DNA of 64,000 nucleotides from Candidatus Onthovicinus excrementipullorum (GCA_018712345.1 DVHG01000019.1:1-64000); one strand, 5' to 3'; positions 54,062 to 63,435 are shown, numbered from the stretch's first letter. Notes: generated by a model from the sequence alone, not told the origin. Made by a program: numbers and translations.

Positions 54062-54133
54062 ACTCTGCAATTCCTCCAAGGTTTACTGAAATCTTTTTTT
54101 ATCTTACCAGTCCGGACATCGGCCCGGAGCTTG

Positions 54134-55105
54134 TTAAGCGTTCTTCCAGGGATCGGGCACAATGTGCTGTGTTGGAACAATGTCGTTCTCCATACCCAGC
54201 TGCACCAGCAGCTCCTGCGCCGCACTGTAGCCCATCTTCTTCTGCCGGTTGTTCATGGCGGCAATCTCCACGATGATAGCGAGATTGCGCCCCGGCTTGA
54301 CCGGAATGACCGTCATGGGCACTTTGACATCCAGAATATCCACATACTCCTCATCAAGGCCCATCCGATCATAGACCTTACTGCTGTCCCACTGCTCCAG
54401 CTGGATCACCATATCGATCTTCTCGGACAGCTTGACGGCGCCCATACCGAAGATTTTACCGGCATTGATGATCCCGATCCCGCGGATCTCTATGAAGTGC
54501 CGGATATTATCCGGCGCGGAACCGACCAGATTGTTCTTGGACACGCGGCGGATCTCCACCGCGTCGTCCGCGATGAGGCGGTGGCCGCGCTTGATGAGCT
54601 CAACGGCCGTCTCGCTCTTGCCGACGCCGCTGTCCCCGAGCAGGAGAACCCCCTCACCCGAGACCTCAATCAGCACGCCGTGGCGCGTGATGCGCGGCGC
54701 GAGCTCCGTATTCAGGTACGTGATCAGCGCGGACATCCCGTTGGATGTGGCGTCATTGGTGCGCAGGAGCGGCACCTCATACTTCTTCGCGTAGCGGCTG
54801 AGCTCCTTGAGGCACTCCATATTGCGCGTGATGACGACGGCGGAGGGCCTGCGCTCCATCAGGCGTTCGATGCTCTTCCTGCGGTCAGCGGGGAACTGGT
54901 TCTTTAAAAATCCGTACTCCGACAGACCTAGGAACTGGATGCGCTCGGGATCAAAATAATTGTCATCCTGCGCGAGAATCAGCCCGGGACGGTTTACATC
55001 ACAGCAGGTGATATAGATATCCGCGGGCTCCTTTGGCGTATACAGAATTTCAAAGCCGTTGTCACGGACGACTTTCTCCAGGGATACGGAATATTTTTCA
55101 GTCAA
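54134..55105 (-). CDS. hprK: HPr kinase/phosphorylase
   Basis: A protein of 323 residues that phosphorylates HPr at Ser46 and removes that phosphate, the sensor of carbon catabolite control. Walker A is LLGDSGVGKSETAVEL; the signature EIRGIGIINAGKIFGMGAV follows. It starts with TTG at 55105, seven bases after GGAGGTGG. First gene of the hprK-glcK-murB-rapZ-whiA-dnaE-pfkA series. It is preceded by a strong promoter. Confidence 0.96.
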   Translation of the reverse strand: MTEKYSVSLEKVVRDNGFEILYTPKEPADIYITCCDVNRPGLILAQDDNYFDPERIQFLGLSEYGFLKNQFPADRRKSIERLMERRPSAVVITRNMECLKELSRYAKKYEVPLLRTNDATSNGMSALITYLNTELAPRITRHGVLIEVSGEGVLLLGDSGVGKSETAVELIKRGHRLIADDAVEIRRVSKNNLVGSAPDNIRHFIEIRGIGIINAGKIFGMGAVKLSEKIDMVIQLEQWDSSKVYDRMGLDEEYVDILDVKVPMTVIPVKPGRNLAIIVEIAAMNNRQKKMGYSAAQELLVQLGMENDIVPTQHIVPDPWKNA

Positions 55106-55142
55106 ATGCCGCCACCTCCGTTTCGGTTTCCCTATTTATAGT

Positions 55143-55171
55143 ATTATAAAACATAACAAAAAAACTTCCAA
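55143..55171 (-). promoter_or_regulatory. Sigma-A promoter of the hprK block
   Basis: Minus strand -35 TTGGAA (55166-55171), 17-base spacer, perfect -10 TATAAT (55143-55148). Confidence 0.7.
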
Positions 55172-55211
55172 TACTTTTTTTCGTTTTTCTGCTGAAATCA
55201 TGGAGTTAACA

Positions 55212-55240
55212 TTGAATTTTTCACAAAATCATTGTATGAT
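55212..55240 (+). promoter_or_regulatory. Promoter of the glycosyltransferase gene
   Basis: -35 TTGAAT (55212-55217), 17-base spacer, -10 TATGAT (55235-55240), 37 bases before the ATG. Confidence 0.6.
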
Positions 55241-55276
55241 AAACAAATAATACAAAACATAAGGGAGCTTTGATGC

Positions 55277-56494
55277 ATGAACCTGAAAGTCGGCCTGATG
55301 AATGACGCCTTCCCCCCGACGCTGGACGGTACCTGCACGACCATTTTAAATTATGCCACTACCATTCAGGAGAAGCTTGGCCGCAGCGTAGTAATAACGC
55401 CGCGTGTGCCGGGTGTGGTGGATAACTACCCGTTTGAGGTCTACCGGTATGACTCCTTCTCTTTTTCCTACAGGGATGAGTATCGGGTGGGGTGGCCGTT
55501 CCGGCACGCACTGCGCGAAAGGGTCGCCGCGATGGATCTGGATATCCTTCACTTCCACACGCCGCTCGCCTCCGCCGTCTTCGGCCGGCTGATCAACTGG
55601 GAGACAAGGATTCCCATGATCGCGACCTACCACACCAAATATGACTATGATATCCGCAAGCGCGTGCCGACCGCCTACCTGCAAAACTGGGCGCTCGACT
55701 TCATCGTGCGCAACCTCAGCCGCGCGGATGAGGTCTGGGCTGTAAGCGAGGGGGCCGGAGAAAACCTGAAAAAAATCGGCTATCAGGGCGACTATATTGT
55801 CATGCCCAACGGCGTGGATTTCCCCAAGGGAAAGGTCCGAGAGGAGGAGGCGCGGCACATTGACAGCCTGCACGGACTGCCGGCGGATGTGCCGGTGTAT
55901 CTGTATGTGGGGCGGATGATGTGGTATAAAAACATCCGCATTATTTTGGACGCTTTGAAAAAGCTCCGGGATGATGGCCGTGACTTCCGCATGATCATGG
56001 TCGGAAAAGGGTCTGACGAGGGCGCGATTGACCGCTATATCGCCCGCCTCGGGCTGAAAGACCGGATTATCCGCACCGGAAAAATCGGTGACCGTGAGCT
56101 GCTGCGCGCCTATTACAGCAGGGCGGATCTCTTTTTGTTTCCCTCCGTATTTGATACGCACGGGATCGTGGTGCGGGAGGCGGCCGCATGCGGCTGCCCA
56201 TCCCTGCTGGTACGCGGAAGCAGTTCCGCCTGCGGGATCACCGAGGCAGAGGAAGGATTTACGGCGGAGGAGAATCCGGAGGCATTTGCCCGCCGGATCG
56301 CCGAGCTGACGGACCATCCGGAATGGCTCAAAAAAGCTGGCAGCTGCGCAATGGACAGGCTCTTTCTCTCCTGGGAAGACGCCGTATCCATCGCCTACAA
56401 GCGGTACGAAAACCTGTGCGCCAACTGGAAATACCCGCTCCCCTGTCACGCCCAGATGAAGTCCCCTTCCTATTCTATTACAACCGCGCCCTGA
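55277..56494 (+). CDS. GT4-family glycosyltransferase (glycolipid-type)
   Basis: A protein of 405 residues with the GT-B fold. The N-terminal half (MNDAFPPTLDGTCTTILNYA, HFHTPLASAVFGRL, ATYHTKYDYDIRK) and the C-terminal donor site (YVGRMMWYKNIRIILDAL, FPSVFDTHGIVVREAAACGCPSLLV) resemble diacylglycerol glucosyltransferases and capsule enzymes of this family. GGGAG precedes the ATG. It stands alone and diverges from hprK. Transfer of glucose to a membrane lipid is plausible but unproven. Confidence 0.88.
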   Translation: MNLKVGLMNDAFPPTLDGTCTTILNYATTIQEKLGRSVVITPRVPGVVDNYPFEVYRYDSFSFSYRDEYRVGWPFRHALRERVAAMDLDILHFHTPLASAVFGRLINWETRIPMIATYHTKYDYDIRKRVPTAYLQNWALDFIVRNLSRADEVWAVSEGAGENLKKIGYQGDYIVMPNGVDFPKGKVREEEARHIDSLHGLPADVPVYLYVGRMMWYKNIRIILDALKKLRDDGRDFRMIMVGKGSDEGAIDRYIARLGLKDRIIRTGKIGDRELLRAYYSRADLFLFPSVFDTHGIVVREAAACGCPSLLVRGSSSACGITEAEEGFTAEENPEAFARRIAELTDHPEWLKKAGSCAMDRLFLSWEDAVSIAYKRYENLCANWKYPLPCHAQMKSPSYSITTAP

Positions 56495-56551
56495 AAAGGA
56501 CTGAACCTCTGAAAGCGCATTACAGATAAAATAGAATCCTGCCGTGAGTTA

Positions 56552-56589
56552 AAAAGTCAGGTGAAAACGATTGCTTTTACCTGACTTTT
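56552..56589. terminator. Bidirectional terminator between glycosyltransferase and nucleotidyltransferase
   Basis: Eleven-base arms AAAAGTCAGGT/ACCTGACTTTT (56552-56562, 56579-56589) with inner pairing. It overlaps the last bases of the convergent nucleotidyltransferase gene. Confidence 0.8.
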
Positions 56590-57212
56590 GTCATCTGTTC
56601 CGTGAAGCAGCTGACCGATTCGGAATTGCGCGCCAGAAAAGCCTCCCCCGTCCGGACACCGTCCCCTAAGACGGCCTGATAGACATCCATACTCGTATAT
56701 CTGCCGGGGTACATTCCTTTTGCGATCAAGTGCTCTTTTATCCGGATCACAGCCGAACTTTTCGCGCTGTCGAGTGCCAGTTCACGCCCGACCCGATCGC
56801 AGAAGCGCTCTGCGGCCCGGATCGTTTCATCGTCAAAAAACCAGATATCCACGTTCCACAGTTCATTGAAGAAATACGCTTCAAACCCGTGGAACCATAC
56901 GGTTTTCCCGCTGTTGTCCCGCACCTGCTTGGCCTCATACCAGGTGGGATGAAAATCCCGGAGGATCTCGTCCGTCAGCTGATAAAGCCGGTCGAGATCC
57001 ATCTTTTCATTTGAGACATCGATATCCAGATCATTCCAGACCATGGTGTTCATGGAATAGCTGCCGATGACGTGCGGCGTACCGTACTTTTTCAGTTTAT
57101 CAAGCAAACCAAGGTCCTGTAAAATTTTATCCGCCTGTGCTCTGATACGTTCCATGGTCATCCTCTCCTCTAACAATTCAGCAGCGTTCGCTATGATACC
57201 TGTTGTTTCCAT
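56577..57212 (-). CDS. Nucleotidyltransferase-fold protein
   Basis: A protein of 211 residues. The fold signature is VIGSYSMNTMVWNDLDIDVSNE (about residues 50-71), a Gly-Ser followed by a D-x-D metal site, as in antibiotic nucleotidyltransferases. An acidic WNVDIWFFDDE offers a possible third carboxylate. It may transfer a nucleotide to a small molecule, but the substrate is unknown and resistance should not be assumed. I start at ATG 57212 after GGGGAG. Single gene with its own promoter. Confidence 0.75.
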   Translation of the reverse strand: METTGIIANAAELLEERMTMERIRAQADKILQDLGLLDKLKKYGTPHVIGSYSMNTMVWNDLDIDVSNEKMDLDRLYQLTDEILRDFHPTWYEAKQVRDNSGKTVWFHGFEAYFFNELWNVDIWFFDDETIRAAERFCDRVGRELALDSAKSSAVIRIKEHLIAKGMYPGRYTSMDVYQAVLGDGVRTGEAFLARNSESVSCFTEQMTKVR

Positions 57213-57294
57213 AACACTCCCCATATCATCAAGGAACTTATCACTTCAAACGCACAACATAAAAACTCACTTAATTCTGTATAACTTTGTTTCC

Positions 57295-57322
57295 ATTATA
57301 TCTCCCCTCTATAAAATATCAA
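57295..57322 (-). promoter_or_regulatory. Predicted promoter of the nucleotidyltransferase gene
   Basis: Minus strand -35 TTGATA (57317-57322), 16-base spacer, -10 TATAAT (57295-57300). Otherwise the 356-base gap to the coat genes holds only the terminator at 57420-57451. Confidence 0.55.
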
Positions 57323-57419
57323 GTCTTTTCTCAAAAGAGAAACGCTTTTTCGGAGTTCAAAACAGCCCATAGACTTTTTCCCGGAGATGCGGTACGCGTC
57401 CCGTAATCCTTACCTACAG

Positions 57420-57451
57420 AAAAAAGAGGAATGTCCCGAAAGGCACATTCC
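57420..57451 (-). terminator. Terminator of the coat-protein genes
   Basis: GGAATGT/ACATTCC arms (57428-57434, 57445-57451) with inner GC pairs, then TCTTTTTTC on the minus strand. It lies about 120 bases beyond the coat-gene stop. Confidence 0.75.
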
Positions 57452-57568
57452 CCGTGTATCTGCCTACGCCGAAGAGCGCTGCTCTCCGGTTCATGACCCA
57501 AAACAGATTTACGAGCTGACAGACCCAGCCCTTTCCGCCAGAAGACCGGCGGCTGTCAAAGGCATCGT

Positions 57569-57853
57569 CTATAAGTTCTGCGCAATATTCTGGAATTTGG
57601 TCCGCGTCTGGTTGATCATCTGCTGGTCCGCCATCTGCGGGCTGTACCAGCCGCGCTTTTGCATCTCCGTAAAGAGATCGGCCTGGATCATATGGTTTTC
57701 ACGCAGGATGTTGAGCATATCATTGCGCAACGTCTGATGCACACACTCATTGGCAAAGGTATTGAAAAGCCCCGTAAGGCCCTTTTCCGCGGTGAGCATA
57801 TCATCCATGATGTCCTGATCGCAGAGGACGGCCTGCGCCTGTGTAGTCGGCAT
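57569..57853 (-). CDS. Spore coat protein, CotF family
   Basis: A protein of 94 residues, alpha-helical, DQDIMDDMLTAEKGLTGLFNTFANECVHQTLRNDMLNILRENH then QADLFTEMQKRGWYSPQMADQQ. The helical ferritin-like pattern and the Trp-Tyr near the end fit CotF-type coat proteins. GGAGGAG precedes the ATG. It is translated just after the 61-residue partner. Expression in the mother cell is expected but no promoter was identified. Confidence 0.85.
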   Translation of the reverse strand: MPTTQAQAVLCDQDIMDDMLTAEKGLTGLFNTFANECVHQTLRNDMLNILRENHMIQADLFTEMQKRGWYSPQMADQQMINQTRTKFQNIAQNL

Positions 57854-57871
57854 GGTGTACTCCTCCCTTTC

Positions 57872-58057
57872 TCAATTCAAATGGCCCAGCAGTGTATTAT
57901 AGTGCTGCAGGTGCTGTGCGGCGATCTGCTCGCACTTGCCACGGATCTGCGGATCCGCCGTCATGTTGGCGTAATTTTTAAACTTGGTAATAATCAGCTT
58001 TTCCGCGCCGAGCTCATCCTCCAACGCGGACAGTTCCTTACTGGTGAGGTCCGCCAT
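57872..58057 (-). CDS. Small CotF-like coat partner protein
   Basis: A protein of 61 residues with a helical pattern like the N-terminal half of CotF proteins (LSALEDELGAEKLIITKFKNYANMTADPQIRGKCEQIAAQHLQHYNTLL). It lies 18 bases upstream of the 94-residue coat gene and together the two look like a split or paired coat module. AAAGGAG lies about 12 bases before the ATG. Confidence 0.75.
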   Translation of the reverse strand: MADLTSKELSALEDELGAEKLIITKFKNYANMTADPQIRGKCEQIAAQHLQHYNTLLGHLN

Positions 58058-58165
58058 AAATAGAAAATCACTCCTTTTTTTGGTTTACATCCGTATTGTA
58101 AACCGAAAGGAGCGATTTATACACCATGCCGTTTTAAAAACAGGCTTTTACGCGCACAACGGCAC

Positions 58166-58192
58166 AAAAAAGCGCCCGGGAAACCCGGACGC
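58166..58192 (-). terminator. Terminator of the V-ATPase operon
   Basis: Nine-base arms (58172-58180 and 58184-58192, one T-G) with a three-base loop, six T on the minus strand, just past the subunit D stop. Confidence 0.9.
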
Positions 58193-58205
58193 AATGCGAT
58201 AACTA

Positions 58206-58826
58206 TTAGCTCTGCGGCCCGCGCTGGCTCTTGATCGCCTTGAGCCGGGAGAAGTCCTCGCGCTCCTTCTCCTCAAGCGCCTCATTGATAAATTTGATGG
58301 TGCTCTCAAACTGCGGGATCATAATATTGTGGAGCGCGTTGGCACGCTTCTGCGTCTTCTTAATCGCCGTAGCAAGGCGATAAACGCTGTTCTCCACCTG
58401 CGCAAGCTCCGCCGTCAGATGCTTGACCTTATCAAACATGATATAGGCCTCATCGAGCTGGGAGTTGGTGCAGTACAGGCCGTAATGCAGCTTTCTGTCA
58501 TTCTGCTGCCCGATGCGAACAATCGGGATTTCCACCCCCATGACGCTCCGGGAATCGAGTTCCACACTCTCATCAATGGGGATGGTCTGGGCCGCCTCGT
58601 CACAGATACCCAGCGTGACATTCGCGCGCTGGAGCGCAATGTAGGCGTCCGCGTAGAGGGAGTCAATCGAGCCCTGAATCTCATTCGCCTTATCGATCAG
58701 CTCCATCATCTCGCGCACCAGAATGTTGCGCTTGCGGTCCATCAGCTCGTAGCCGAGCTTCGCGAGCGAAAGCGACTTTCTGGTACTGATTAAATTGGAT
58801 TTGGTCGGGAATACCTGTTTGGCCAC
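58206..58826 (-). CDS. atpD: V-type ATP synthase subunit D
   Basis: A 206-residue coiled-coil protein forming the central rotor stalk. VFPTKSNLISTRKSLSLAKLGYELMDRKRNILVREMMEL is the family opening, and the C-terminal helix (ALHNIMIPQFESTIKFINEALEEKEREDFSRLKAIK) is typical. It starts with GTG at 58826 after GGGGAGG. Last gene of the operon. Confidence 0.95.
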   Translation of the reverse strand: MAKQVFPTKSNLISTRKSLSLAKLGYELMDRKRNILVREMMELIDKANEIQGSIDSLYADAYIALQRANVTLGICDEAAQTIPIDESVELDSRSVMGVEIPIVRIGQQNDRKLHYGLYCTNSQLDEAYIMFDKVKHLTAELAQVENSVYRLATAIKKTQKRANALHNIMIPQFESTIKFINEALEEKEREDFSRLKAIKSQRGPQS

Positions 58827-58844
58827 CTGCGCTCACCTCCCCTG

Positions 58845-60221
58845 TCAGGCCGTGTGGGGCCGATAGTGCTGATCAAGAATCTCATCATCGACGCGGTCAA
58901 GCTCGGAGCGGTCAAGCATGGACAGCAGCTCCCAGCCGAGGTCAAGCGTCTGCTCAATGGTCCTGTTCTCATCGTACCCCTGATTGATAAAGCGGCGCTC
59001 AAACTCGCGGCCGAATTCCATCAGCTTTTTGTCCGACTCGGAGAGTTCATCCTCGCCGATGACGGAGGCGAGTGCCTTGGCGTCCTGCACCTTGGCGTAG
59101 GAGGCAAAGAGCTGGGTGGAGACCGCGTTGTGATCATCGCGCGTATAGCCCGCTCCGATGCCGTCCTTCATCAGTCGGGAGAGCGACGGCAGGACGCTGA
59201 CGGGCGGATAGATGCCCTTGGAATCCAGCTCACGGTCAAGTACGATCTGCCCCTCGGTGATGTAGCCGGTCAGGTCGGGAATGGGATGGGTGATATCATC
59301 GTTGGGCATGGTCAGGATCGGGATCTGCGTAACAGAGCCCTTTTTCCCTTTGACAATTCCGGCGCGCTCGTAAAGCGCCGCCAGATCGGAGTACAGATAG
59401 CCCGGGAACCCCTTACGGCCCGGGATCTCCCCCTTGGAGGAGCTGAACTCACGCAGCGCCTCACAGTATGAGGTCATATCCGTCAGGATGACGAGGATAT
59501 TCATATTCTTCTCAAAGGCGAGGTATTCCGCGGCAGTCAGCGCGCACTTGGGCGTGAGAATACGCTCGATGACGGGGTCATTCGACAGGTTCAGGAACAT
59601 GACGACGCGGTCCATGACATTGGCCTCCTCAAAGGAGGAGCGGAAATACTCCGCCACGTCGTTTTTTACGCCCATGGCCGCAAATACGATGGCGAAATCC
59701 TCATCGTCGCCGACAGAGGCCTGACGGACGATCTGCACCGCCAGCTCATTATGCTTCATGCCGGAGCCGGAGAAGATCGGCAGTTTCTGGCCACGGATCA
59801 GCGTAGCCAGCGCATCAATGGAGGAAATGCCGGTGTTGATATAGTTGCGCGGATAGACGCGGGAGACGGGATTGATCGGCTCGCCGTTGACATCGCGGCG
59901 GCACTCGGCATAGACCTCGCCCATCCCGTCGATCGGTCGGCCCAGGCCGTCAAACACCCGGCCGAGAATCTCCGGCGAAAGCGCGATCTGCATCGGCCTT
60001 CCGGTGAGGCAGGTGCGCGTATTGACAAGGGAGAGGTCATTGGTCCCCTCAAACACCTGAATGACGACGCGCTCGCCGTCAATCTTGACGATTCGGCCGA
60101 CCCTGCTTGTTCCGTTGTCGAGTTTCAGCTCGACCATTTCTTCATTGCTGGCGCCTTTGACGCCGTCGAGCACAACGAGTGATCCGTTGATCTCATTTAA
60201 ACCAATGTGCTCCAGTATCAT
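58845..60221 (-). CDS. atpB: V-type ATP synthase subunit B
   Basis: A 458-residue non-catalytic nucleotide-binding subunit of the V1 head. [21 protein letters not shown] is the degenerate P-loop expected in B subunits. [51 protein letters not shown] and [32 protein letters not shown] are conserved. It lies 21 bases after subunit A. Confidence 0.97.
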   Translation of the reverse strand: MILEHIGLNEINGSLVVLDGVKGASNEEMVELKLDNGTSRVGRIVKIDGERVVIQVFEGTNDLSLVNTRTCLTGRPMQIALSPEILGRVFDGLGRPIDGMGEVYAECRRDVNGEPINPVSRVYPRNYINTGISSIDALATLIRGQKLPIFSGSGMKHNELAVQIVRQASVGDDEDFAIVFAAMGVKNDVAEYFRSSFEEANVMDRVVMFLNLSNDPVIERILTPKCALTAAEYLAFEKNMNILVILTDMTSYCEALREFSSSKGEIPGRKGFPGYLYSDLAALYERAGIVKGKKGSVTQIPILTMPNDDITHPIPDLTGYITEGQIVLDRELDSKGIYPPVSVLPSLSRLMKDGIGAGYTRDDHNAVSTQLFASYAKVQDAKALASVIGEDELSESDKKLMEFGREFERRFINQGYDENRTIEQTLDLGWELLSMLDRSELDRVDDEILDQHYRPHTA

Positions 60222-60242
60222 ACAAATTCACTCCTAACCGAC

Positions 60243-62000
60243 TTATTTGAGGAACGCGGCCAGCTTTTCATCGATCTCCCTGAGATAGTCGTCAAACAGT
60301 TCCGGCTTATCGTTGGGAATATCATATTTCATCTTGACAAGCTTATCAAATAGGCCCAGGGACACGATCTTGGAGATCGGAACCTGAAGCGCGACGACCT
60401 CCTGGCACTTGTGGTACAGGTGCAGGATGACCTCCATCATCCGCATCTGCTTGGCCATCGGTACAAACGTATCCTCCTGATGGAAGGCGTTCTGCTGGAG
60501 GAAGCCGACGCGGATCACGCGGGCGATTTCAATAATCAGTTTCTGATCATCCGGCAGGACATCAGAGCCGATCAGCTTGACAATCTCCATCAGGCTGTTC
60601 TCCTCAACGAGAATGGCCGAGATCTCCTCGCGGTATTTCATAAAGTTCTCGCCGACATTTTGGGCATACCACGCGGACAGGTCCCCCAGATATTCGCTGT
60701 AGCTCGTATTCCAGTTGATGGCCGGATAATGGCGTTCATAGGCAAGGCTCTTATCCAGCGCCCAGAAGCAGCGCGTGAAGCGCTTGGTATTCTGCGTGAC
60801 CGGCTCGGAGAAATCGGACCCCTGAGGGGAGACGGCACCGATGACGGAGATGGAGCCCTCTTTGCCATTGAGGGTGCGGACATAGCCCGCGCGCTCATAG
60901 AACTCCGACAGGCGGGACGGCAGATAGGCCGGGAAGCCCTCGTCTCCGGGCATCTCCTCCAGGCGGCCGGAGATCTCACGCAGCGCCTCCGCCCAGCGGG
61001 AGGTGGAGTCCGCCATCAGAGCGGTATGATAACCCATGTCGCGGTAGTACTCCGCCAGCGTAATGCCGGTATAAATCGAGGCCTCGCGGGCGGCCACAGG
61101 CATATTGGATGTATTGGCAATCAGGATGGTGCGGTCCGTCAGCGGGCGACCGGACTTCGGGTCGATCAACTCGCTGAACTCCGTCAAAGCCTGTGTCATC
61201 TCATTGCCGCGCTCCCCACAGCCGACGTAGATGATGATATCCGCATCGCACCACTTGGCAAGCTGGTGCTGTGTCATCGTCTTCCCGGTGCCGAAACCGC
61301 CGGGGATGGCAGCCGCGCCGCCCTTGGCCAGCGGGAACATGGTATCAATCACACGCTGCCCGGTCACCAGCGGACGCGTGGCCGGCAGGCGCTCCTCAAC
61401 CGGGCGCGGCCGACGGATCGGCCAGCGCTGGCAGAGTGTCAGCTCGTGGATATTCCCCTTTGCATCGCGCAGCTTGAGGATGGTATCCCGGAGCCTGTAG
61501 CCGCCGCTCGGGGCACACTCGATCACTTCACCGCTCAGATCCGGCGGGACCATCATCTTATGGGTGATGATCGCCGTCTCCGGGCAGGTGGCGTAGATAT
61601 CGCCGCCACTGAGGTGGTCGCCCACCTTGGCAAGGACAGTGACATCCCACTGTTTTTCTTCGTCCAGAGAGGAAACATTCGCCCCCCTGCTGATAAAAGC
61701 ACCGGAAACCTTCTCAATTGACGAGAGCGGACGCTCGATTCCGTCAAAGATATTGGTGACAATGCCGGGGCCTAAGGTGACGGACATCGGGCCGCCGGTC
61801 GAATAGACGGGCTCGCCCGGGCGCAGCCCCGTCGTCTCCTCATAGACCTGGATCGTCGTACAGTCCCTGGTCAGACCGATGACCTCGCCGACCAGACGCT
61901 GCTCTCCGACGTAGACCATCTCCATCATGCTCAGGGAGGTCGGACCCTTCACGGTGACAACCGGACCGTTGATCCCAAAAATTACGTTATTCTCCGCCAT
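60243..62000 (-). CDS. atpA: V-type ATP synthase catalytic subunit A
   Basis: A protein of 585 residues. The catalytic P-loop is GGFGTGKTMTQHQLAKW (about 232), preceded by the long insertion typical of V-type A subunits. ADSTSRWAEALREISGRLEEMPGDEGFPAYLPSRL is conserved. Its ATG overlaps the subunit E stop by one base (TGATG). It makes or hydrolyses ATP in the V1 head. Confidence 0.97.
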   Translation of the reverse strand: MAENNVIFGINGPVVTVKGPTSLSMMEMVYVGEQRLVGEVIGLTRDCTTIQVYEETTGLRPGEPVYSTGGPMSVTLGPGIVTNIFDGIERPLSSIEKVSGAFISRGANVSSLDEEKQWDVTVLAKVGDHLSGGDIYATCPETAIITHKMMVPPDLSGEVIECAPSGGYRLRDTILKLRDAKGNIHELTLCQRWPIRRPRPVEERLPATRPLVTGQRVIDTMFPLAKGGAAAIPGGFGTGKTMTQHQLAKWCDADIIIYVGCGERGNEMTQALTEFSELIDPKSGRPLTDRTILIANTSNMPVAAREASIYTGITLAEYYRDMGYHTALMADSTSRWAEALREISGRLEEMPGDEGFPAYLPSRLSEFYERAGYVRTLNGKEGSISVIGAVSPQGSDFSEPVTQNTKRFTRCFWALDKSLAYERHYPAINWNTSYSEYLGDLSAWYAQNVGENFMKYREEISAILVEENSLMEIVKLIGSDVLPDDQKLIIEIARVIRVGFLQQNAFHQEDTFVPMAKQMRMMEVILHLYHKCQEVVALQVPISKIVSLGLFDKLVKMKYDIPNDKPELFDDYLREIDEKLAAFLK

Positions 62001-62611
62001 CAGCCCACCTCCTCTTGATCATTTACGGACAGCTTTGCGTGCGTTAGGAACCATTCCCTCTGCGCGGCAAGGCGTGCCTCCAGAGTATCATCCGCAAGGA
62101 GCCCGTTGGAGAGATCCCGCACCCGACATCCACCGATTTCGACGGTGGGGTCGGCTTCAACCTCACACGCCCGGCCGAACGCGGTCTTTAATTCCTGTGC
62201 AAGGGGCAGATCCTGCTCACGGACCAGAACCACGGCATCGCCCGTAATGACAGCCGCCATCGCGACGATACTCTTTTTCAGGAAAGGAAGATAGTCAGGG
62301 GAGGCCGTAAACGCGCACAGAGCCTTCCGTGCCCGGTTAAAGACCTCCTTTTCCATCTCCATTCGGCGGCAGCTGAGCGCCCGCTTGGCGCTGTTGTGTG
62401 CAGCGGCGAACTTTCTGTTCGCCTCAATTTCCAATCGGTTTTTGCGCGCACCGACGGCGGCCTCAGCCTGATCCCTGGCGCGCTCCTCCTCCGCGGAGAG
62501 CTGAGTATGGATATATTCATCTACTTCGGATTCAATGGCGTTGCGCTTATCAACGGCGTCGTGATCGATGTCCTTGAGGAACAGGTCGACGCGTGCATCA
62601 CTTTCAGCCAT
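62000..62611 (-). CDS. atpE: V-type ATP synthase subunit E (peripheral stalk)
   Basis: A protein of 203 residues with a long N-terminal helix rich in Ala, Glu and Arg (EEERARDQAEAAVGARKNRLEIEANRKFAAAHNSAKRALSCRR) and a C-terminal globular domain (VEIGGCRVRDLSNGLLADDTLEARLAAQREWF). This matches the E subunit. I start at ATG 62611 after GAGGTG; the GTG three codons upstream lies inside that site. Confidence 0.88.
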   Translation of the reverse strand: MAESDARVDLFLKDIDHDAVDKRNAIESEVDEYIHTQLSAEEERARDQAEAAVGARKNRLEIEANRKFAAAHNSAKRALSCRRMEMEKEVFNRARKALCAFTASPDYLPFLKKSIVAMAAVITGDAVVLVREQDLPLAQELKTAFGRACEVEADPTVEIGGCRVRDLSNGLLADDTLEARLAAQREWFLTHAKLSVNDQEEVG

Positions 62612-62621
62612 GGGAAACACC

Positions 62622-62930
62622 TCAAATCTTTACGCCGATTGCCTCGCGGACATAACGGGTGATCGAGTCGCTGACACGCCCTGCTCCGTGGCGGTCCGGT
62701 ATCTCGACAATCAGCGGTTTTTCATGGGTCAGCTTCAGGTTGTAGACCTGATCCTGACACGCCTTGACCAGGCGGTCCGTGATCAGCACGATGGCGATAT
62801 CCTCATCGGCGATCGCCGCTTTCAGCGCCGCCTCGATCTCCTCCGGCTCGTGCACGACCACGCCGTCTATCCCCGCAAGCCGCAGGCCCACGAGCGTGTC
62901 GACATTATCACTGATCAAATGGAAACGCAT
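62622..62930 (-). CDS. atpF: V-type ATP synthase subunit F
   Basis: A 102-residue Rossmann-like subunit of the rotor stalk: LVGLRLAGIDGVVVHEPEEIEAALKAAIADEDIAIVLITDRL, the usual F opening. GCGGG(T) precedes the ATG. The gene follows subunit K by seven bases. Confidence 0.93.
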   Translation of the reverse strand: MRFHLISDNVDTLVGLRLAGIDGVVVHEPEEIEAALKAAIADEDIAIVLITDRLVKACQDQVYNLKLTHEKPLIVEIPDRHGAGRVSDSITRYVREAIGVKI

Positions 62931-62937
62931 CTCAACG

Positions 62938-63435
62938 TCACCCGCCTATGCCGAGCAGGATCATGAACGCGATGACCAGGCCGTACAGCGCGACTGCCTC
63001 GCCCAAGGCCAGAAGAACGATGGACTTACCGAAGGTTTTCGGATTCTCGCTCATGGCCGCGATGGCCGCCGGAGCGCCTGCCGCGAGGGCAAGGCCGCCG
63101 CCGATGCCCGCCAGACCGATTGAGAGTGCTGCGGAGAGATACTTCAGGCCGGAGGCCAGACCGCTGTCCGCGGAGGCCGTATCTGCCTGCTGCTGCTCGG
63201 AGACGGAGGTGGAGGGCGCCGCATCGTTTGCCGCTGCGGTGTCATCGTTGGCGGCGGAAGCCGTAAAGGCAAATATGGTTGCCATTACAACGATCGCGCC
63301 AAAGGTGGCGATCTGCATCTTAAACGCACGCTTGGTGGACATGCCCTTGGAATGCTTATAGACCATAAACACGATGGAGCCGACGATGGCGATGACCGGA
63401 ACTGCGGCCAGGATTGCGATTGCTAAAGTATTCAT
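62938..63435 (-). CDS. atpK: V-type ATP synthase subunit K (proteolipid), with atypical N-terminal half
   Basis: A protein of 165 residues. The C-terminal half is a normal c-ring hairpin: LSIGLAGIGGGLALAAGAPAAIAAM and VLLALGEAVALYGLVIAFMILL, with the ion-binding Glu in LGEAVALYG. The N-terminal half holds two helices (about 1-25 and 40-60) without a second carboxylate in membrane, then a polar linker of about 30 residues rich in Ser, Ala, Asp and Gln. It may be a four-helix K with a degenerate first hairpin. The absence of the Gln/Ser/Thr Na+ ligands I would expect suggests H+ use, but this is a weak inference. Confidence 0.88.
   Translation of the reverse strand: MNTLAIAILAAVPVIAIVGSIVFMVYKHSKGMSTKRAFKMQIATFGAIVVMATIFAFTASAANDDTAAANDAAPSTSVSEQQQADTASADSGLASGLKYLSAALSIGLAGIGGGLALAAGAPAAIAAMSENPKTFGKSIVLLALGEAVALYGLVIAFMILLGIGG

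Noticed and set aside
53081..54907. A 608-codon plus-strand frame
   Set aside because: It is antisense to murB edge, glcK and hprK, which carry catalytic motifs; it has no Shine-Dalgarno or known domain.
56577..57212. Aminoglycoside resistance gene
   Set aside because: The nucleotidyltransferase fold is seen, but the sequence does not let me assign a drug substrate.
60411..61721. A 436-codon plus-strand frame
   Set aside because: Antisense to V-ATPase subunit A.
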